A DNA stretch of 8,516 bases from CAYZJD01 sp964478455. Its GTDB lineage: Bacteria; Acidobacteriota; Terriglobia; Bryobacterales; Bryobacteraceae. The position numbers and the translations under genes are program-made. Position 1 is the stretch's first letter; each line of letters opens with the position of its first letter. The notes beneath the pieces are model-generated. The model did no database searches and had not been told where the DNA came from. It saw nothing but the letters and a program-made list of their open reading frames with translations. The stretch is taken from assembly GCA_964478455.1 (NCBI GenBank), contig CAYZJD010000193.1, forward strand, positions 1 to 8,516, given 5' to 3'. Shown here piece by piece: positions 5,913 through 8,516 of the stretch.

Positions 5913-7004
5913 GTGCTCGCTCTCGCCTGCCCGCTCCCCGCCCAGACCTCGTTTGAGGAGATCCGGCAGGTCGTGACGCAGATTGTCAGCACCGTCTGGG
6001 TAAGGGACTTGACTCTTTGCGAACTCCAGGCCTCCCTTTGGGGCGGTTACAACGTGACGGTTCGCGTGAGTCGAGCCCGGACTTCGGACGGGCAGCCGCG
6101 CATCTTCCGCATCACCGACGGCGTGTTCACGCACGAGGTTGATCCGAACGGCATCAGCGTGCCTGCCTCGGTCAAGCGTGAGGGCACTGTCGCTATCGCC
6201 ACCAAGGAGGACGCGTTCGCCAAGGGTGTGCCGTTCTTCGTTGCGGATCCGGCGTTCGAAACCCCTGCCCATCTCACCTACACGCTGCACTCCAACCCGG
6301 CCGTCACCATCGACCGGGCGTTTGGGAGGGTAATATTCGTCAGCGATTTCTTCGTCATGGAGATCGTCGGTACGACGCATCCGATCTCGTCGAGCGCGCA
6401 GCCGCAGCCGGGCTCTTGGGATCTGAACTCGCCCCTGGACGGCACCGGCACGACCTACTTCTCCATCGTCACCACGCCCGGCGACTTCCGATGCCTTGTC
6501 AGCAACGAGATCCGGCTGGAGTCGCTGCTGGCCAAGCAACCGCCCAGCTTCACCGCCGCGGGCGTTGTCAACGCGGCCAGCTACGCCTCCGGCGGCATCT
6601 CGCCCGGCGAGATCCTGACGCTGTTTGGAAGCAGGATGCGACCAACCACGCTCACCGGCCTTACCATCACCGATGGCAAGGTGGACAGTCTGCTTGCCGA
6701 AACGCGCGTTCTGTTCGACGGCATCGCCGCGCCGCTGGTGTACGTTTGGGACAAACAAGTCAGCGCGGTGGCCCCTTTCGAGATCGCCGGCAAGGAAAGC
6801 ACGCAGGTGGAAGTGGAATACCGCGGCCAGCGCTCCACTGCGGTCACGATCCCGGTCGTACCGGCGAAGCCGGGGATCTTTGCCCTGGATGCGACCGGCC
6901 AGGGACCGGGCGCGATCCTGAATCAGGACTTCTCGGTCAACTCGCGAGTAACCCGGAATCGATCTGCCGCGTCGTCCAGATCTTCGCCACCGGCGCAGGC
7001 TTGA
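5913..7004 (+). CDS. Fragment A of the TIGR03437 protein (N-terminal domain and first half of C-terminal domain)
   Basis: The longest intact open frame of the broken gene, beginning at GTG 5913 after the in-frame TGA. This start is unlikely to be real: it has no Shine-Dalgarno and leaves only a stub of the signal peptide (LALACPLPAQ). It holds the unrecognised N-terminal domain (FEEIRQVVTQIVSTVWVRDL, ITDGVFTHEVDPNG) and the TIGR03437 domain up to ILNQDFSVNS. The final residues after that (RVTRNRSAASSRSSPPAQA) are out-of-frame sequence. An ATG at 7004 overlaps its TGA, so a gene caller may list the remainder as a separate small gene. Confidence 0.6.
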   Translation: MLALACPLPAQTSFEEIRQVVTQIVSTVWVRDLTLCELQASLWGGYNVTVRVSRARTSDGQPRIFRITDGVFTHEVDPNGISVPASVKREGTVAIATKEDAFAKGVPFFVADPAFETPAHLTYTLHSNPAVTIDRAFGRVIFVSDFFVMEIVGTTHPISSSAQPQPGSWDLNSPLDGTGTTYFSIVTTPGDFRCLVSNEIRLESLLAKQPPSFTAAGVVNAASYASGGISPGEILTLFGSRMRPTTLTGLTITDGKVDSLLAETRVLFDGIAAPLVYVWDKQVSAVAPFEIAGKESTQVEVEYRGQRSTAVTIPVVPAKPGIFALDATGQGPGAILNQDFSVNSRVTRNRSAASSRSSPPAQA

Positions 7005-7252
7005 TGGACCCCGCCGTTCCCAACGGCACGCTGGTCGGATTGCCGCTGCCATTGGTGCGCCTGCCGGTCAGCGTGCGCATCGGCGGCATCGAAGCCGCTG
7101 TTCAATACGCGGGCGGAGCCCCGACCCTGGTCGCCGGCGTGCTCCAGGTGAATGCCGTCGTTCCGAACGGCGTGACGCCCGGCAACGTTCCGGTGGTGAT
7201 CGTCATCGGCGGCGTTGAAAGCCAGGCGAACCTGACCGTCGCCGTCAAGTAA
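6944..7252 (+). CDS. Fragment B of the TIGR03437 protein (end of C-terminal domain)
   Basis: The correct continuation in another frame: ASNPESICRVVQIFATGAG, then LPLPLVRLPVSVRIGGIEAA, then GVLQVNAVVPNGV and a final LTVAVK, the expected end of this domain family. It cannot fold as an independent protein because it holds only the last strands of the domain. The ATG at 7004 within it is an internal Met, not a natural start. Confidence 0.7.
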   Translation, partial: ASNPESICRVVQIFATGAGLMDPAVPNGTLVGLPLPLVRLPVSVRIGGIEAAVQYAGGAPTLVAGVLQVNAVVPNGVTPGNVPVVIVIGGVESQANLTVAVK

Positions 7253-7259
7253 GCCGATC

Positions 7260-8210
7260 TTAGTCGCGTCGCCGAGCCAGTCGCAGCGACTCGTGGCACC
7301 GCAGGCGCCGGAGGCGTCGACGTATCTCCGCCGGGGTCGAGACCCCCTCCTCGGTGACGACTCCCTTCAGCCAGTCGAGCGGGGTGAAGTCGAAGTAGAG
7401 ATTCGAAACGCTCACCCCGGCAAGGCCCTCGCCGAGGATTTCGCGAGGATCCTTGGGCGCCTCGGCTGAAAGACGATAGCCCGGCGGCACGAGCTTCGTC
7501 GAGTCGCACAAAGCGTATACCGGCTTGCGGAGCCGGTTGGCGGCCGCCGCGAGAAGCGCCGTCCCGGCCTTGTTGATCAGGCCGCCGAGCGAGACGGCGT
7601 CCGCCCCCACCAGCACCATCCGCGCCTTCGGGAGATGAATAGCGGCGGCGGCGTCAACGATCAGCGTGACCGGGATTCGCGCAGCGGCGAGATTCGCCGC
7701 CATGGCCCGCCCCTCCGACACTGGCCTCGACTCGGTACAGATGACGCAGAAGCGCTTGTTGCGCGCCCGCGCGAGCACCAGGGCCCGCAGCACCGTCTCG
7801 CTGGCCGAGTGGGTCAGGACGGTAGAGCCGCTCGGGATGAGCCGCGCAGCATGGCGCGGGATCTCCGCGCCCGCGCGATCCACCCGCTGCCGGAAGCCCT
7901 CGCACGCCTTGCGCACGCGCTCGACTGCTTCGGCTGTATTGCCTGCCGCGTCCCCGGCCCAGAGCACGTCGTTGGCAAGCTGAACAAGGGGCGCCATCGC
8001 AGGCTGCGCGGCGATGAGCCTCGGGCACGTTGCGGCTAGTTCCCGCCGGAACCGCGGCAGGCCCTTGCCCCCAGAGCCTGCCGCCAGCAGCAGAATGGCG
8101 TCCGCCGCCCGTTGTGCCAGCGCCGCCGCGCCGCTCCGCTTGTCGGCGCGGATCTCTTCGATCCGCGCCAGAACTTCCCCGGGCAGGCTGAGTCTTGGAA
8201 TCGAGGTCAG
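7260..8210 (-). CDS. eIF2B alpha/beta/delta-like protein (IF-2B family), probable CTG start
   Basis: About 316 residues if read from CTG 8210. The family also contains archaeal ribose-1,5-bisphosphate isomerase and MtnA. Visible features: helical N-terminus with EEIRADKRSGAAALAQRAAD (about 18-37), THSASETV (133-140), CTESRPVSEGRAMA (158-171), VGADAVSLGGLINKAGTALL (201-220) and SNLYFDFTPLDWL, as in the eIF2B C-terminus. The isomerases have a catalytic Cys in a THC motif; here it is Ser135, while the Asp of GAD (204) is kept. Isomerase activity is thus doubtful, and the bacterial role is unknown. The first ATG in frame (7997) would remove 71 residues that match the family's N-terminal domain, and there is no ATG, GTG or TTG between it and the stop at 8253-8255. 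CTG 8210 overlaps the upstream stop as CTGA and follows the purine-rich GAAGAAGAG; ATT at 8201 is an alternative. Confidence 0.8.
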   Translation of the reverse strand: MTSIPRLSLPGEVLARIEEIRADKRSGAAALAQRAADAILLLAAGSGGKGLPRFRRELAATCPRLIAAQPAMAPLVQLANDVLWAGDAAGNTAEAVERVRKACEGFRQRVDRAGAEIPRHAARLIPSGSTVLTHSASETVLRALVLARARNKRFCVICTESRPVSEGRAMAANLAAARIPVTLIVDAAAAIHLPKARMVLVGADAVSLGGLINKAGTALLAAAANRLRKPVYALCDSTKLVPPGYRLSAEAPKDPREILGEGLAGVSVSNLYFDFTPLDWLKGVVTEEGVSTPAEIRRRLRRLRCHESLRLARRRD

Positions 8211-8371
8211 CTCTTCTTCGAGGTGACGGCCGCGAAGACCGCAACCTGCTGCTCAACCTTCTCGCTTCCGCACTTCGGACACTTCACGCCGCCCTTCTCG
8301 AGCTCGGACATCCGGAGCACGATCTCGAATTCCTTCTTGCATTCCTGGCAAAGAAAAACGTAAACGGGCAT
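8207..8371 (-). CDS. FmdB-family zinc ribbon protein
   Basis: A 54-residue protein, MPVYVFLCQECKKEFE..., with two CxxC pairs (C8/C11 and C31/C34) that should bind one zinc ion. The opening P-x-Y-x-F-x-C-x-x-C and the later CPKCGSEKVE are typical of the FmdB/CxxC regulatory-protein family. These are small cytoplasmic proteins first linked to formamidase gene regulation, whose general role is unclear. The ATG at 8371 is chosen over that at 8410 because GGAGGT (8376-8381) lies just upstream and the family begins at MP-Y. Its stop overlaps the presumed CTG start of the eIF2B-like gene, so the two are probably cotranscribed and translationally coupled. Confidence 0.9.
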   Translation of the reverse strand: MPVYVFLCQECKKEFEIVLRMSELEKGGVKCPKCGSEKVEQQVAVFAAVTSKKS

Positions 8372-8408
8372 ATAGACCTCCGCTGCCGCGCAGGATGAAT
8401 CCAGCCCC

Positions 8409-8438
8409 ATTCTAACCCCGCGCCGCAGGTGCGGTGAA
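8409..8438 (-). promoter_or_regulatory. Candidate promoter of the FmdB/eIF2B-like operon
   Basis: On the minus strand, -35 TTCACC (8433-8438, 4/6 match) and -10 TAGAAT (8409-8414, 5/6 match) are separated by 18 bp. Transcription would start near 8402, leaving about a 30-nt leader with the GGAGGT ribosome site before the ATG at 8371. Placement and spacing are good, but there is no independent support. Confidence 0.45.
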
Positions 8439-8449
8439 CCATTGCGGGT

Positions 8450-8455
8450 TACAAT
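8450..8455 (+). promoter_or_regulatory. -10 box, possible leaderless start for the right-edge gene
   Basis: TACAAT (5/6 match to TATAAT) ends six bases before the ATG at 8462, so transcription would start at or next to the start codon. No Shine-Dalgarno sequence lies upstream of the ATG, which fits a leaderless mRNA. No clear -35 is present. Confidence 0.4.
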
Positions 8456-8461
8456 GATGCC

Positions 8462-8516
8462 ATGTTTCGCGCAGGCATTGTGGTGCTGGCTTTTCTGATC
8501 GCGGCGGCGCCGCCGC
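8462..8516 (+). CDS. N-terminus of an exported protein, cut by the window edge
   Basis: Eighteen complete codons, MFRAGIVVLAFLIAAAPP, read as the start of a signal peptide: one Arg followed by a long hydrophobic run. The other ATGs nearby (8454 and 8457) share a frame that soon reaches a TGA. The product cannot be identified. It is divergent from the FmdB gene, with 90 bp between the starts. Confidence 0.55.
   Translation, partial: MFRAGIVVLAFLIAAAPP

Larger units (their letters stand above)
5853..7252 (+). pseudogene. Secreted TIGR03437-domain protein, broken by a stop codon and a frameshift
   Basis: Reconstructed as about 466 residues. The ATG at 5853 follows TTGGAGAGG and gives MENPRLDFRLGRRAA, then TGA (5898-5900), then in the same frame AIALVLALACPLPAQ. 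Read through, this is a normal signal peptide (two Arg, hydrophobic core, cleavage near PAQ). Near 6944 the frame shifts: ILNQDFSVNS must be followed by ASNPESICRVVQIFATGAG, which needs one extra G in TCGCGAG. The C-terminal domain (from about residue 229) is the TIGR03437 family: SFTAAGVVNAASYASGGISPG, then PGIFALDATGQGPGAILNQD, then VQYAGGAPTLVAGVLQVNAVVPNGV. The N-terminal domain (about 30-228) is unrecognised. Two lesions in an otherwise intact, well-conserved frame mean either a young pseudogene or sequencing error. The gene ends 7 bp from the convergent eIF2B-like gene. Confidence 0.75.

Noticed and set aside
7654..8256. 200-codon minus-strand open frame overlapping the eIF2B-like gene
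   Set aside because: It is in another frame, Arg/Ala/Gly-rich and without motifs, while the neighbouring frame shows clear eIF2B-family motifs.

Overview
The window looks like a fragment of a high-GC Acidobacteriota genome, probably of the Solibacter/Bryobacter group and probably metagenomic. The main clue is the secreted protein at 5853-7252, whose C-terminal half has the VVNAASY...GGISPGEILTLFGS signature of the TIGR03437 domain, a family strongly expanded in Solibacter. A run of ten Ns (5477-5486) and a fold-back at the left edge (1-77) show that this is draft assembly.

Layout. 1-977 (-): malQ, 4-alpha-glucanotransferase, cut just after its nucleophile motif by an inverted duplication that is probably an assembly or library chimera. 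1184-3561 (+): a tight three-gene operon for an envelope system of unknown function. It encodes a small PA2779-like membrane protein, a PA2778-like C39-fold cysteine peptidase, and a TPR protein with a POTRA-like segment and a predicted outer-membrane beta-barrel. 3741-4796 (-): a secreted ScyD/ScyE-type beta-propeller with a CRP/FNR-like dyad upstream. 4797-5425: about 630 bp without a convincing gene, holding three copies of a 12-mer and a strong hairpin next to a Shine-Dalgarno sequence. 5426-5676 (+): a small helix-hairpin-helix protein split by the N run; the gap appears spurious. 5853-7252 (+): the TIGR03437 protein, broken by an in-frame TGA in the signal peptide and a one-base frameshift. 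7260-8371 (-): an FmdB-type zinc ribbon and an eIF2B-alpha-like protein, overlapping by 4 nt, with the second apparently starting at CTG. 8462-8516 (+): the first 18 codons of an exported protein, possibly on a leaderless transcript.

The most promising lead is the 1184-3561 operon. In the pseudomonad PA2778 family, as I recall it, the C39-like domain and TPRs are in one protein next to a PA2779 gene. Here the TPR part is separate and attached to a predicted outer-membrane barrel. This suggests a periplasmic peptidase working with an outer-membrane scaffold or export protein. Substrate and function cannot be read from the sequence. All family assignments come from recognising sequence patterns, not from database searches.
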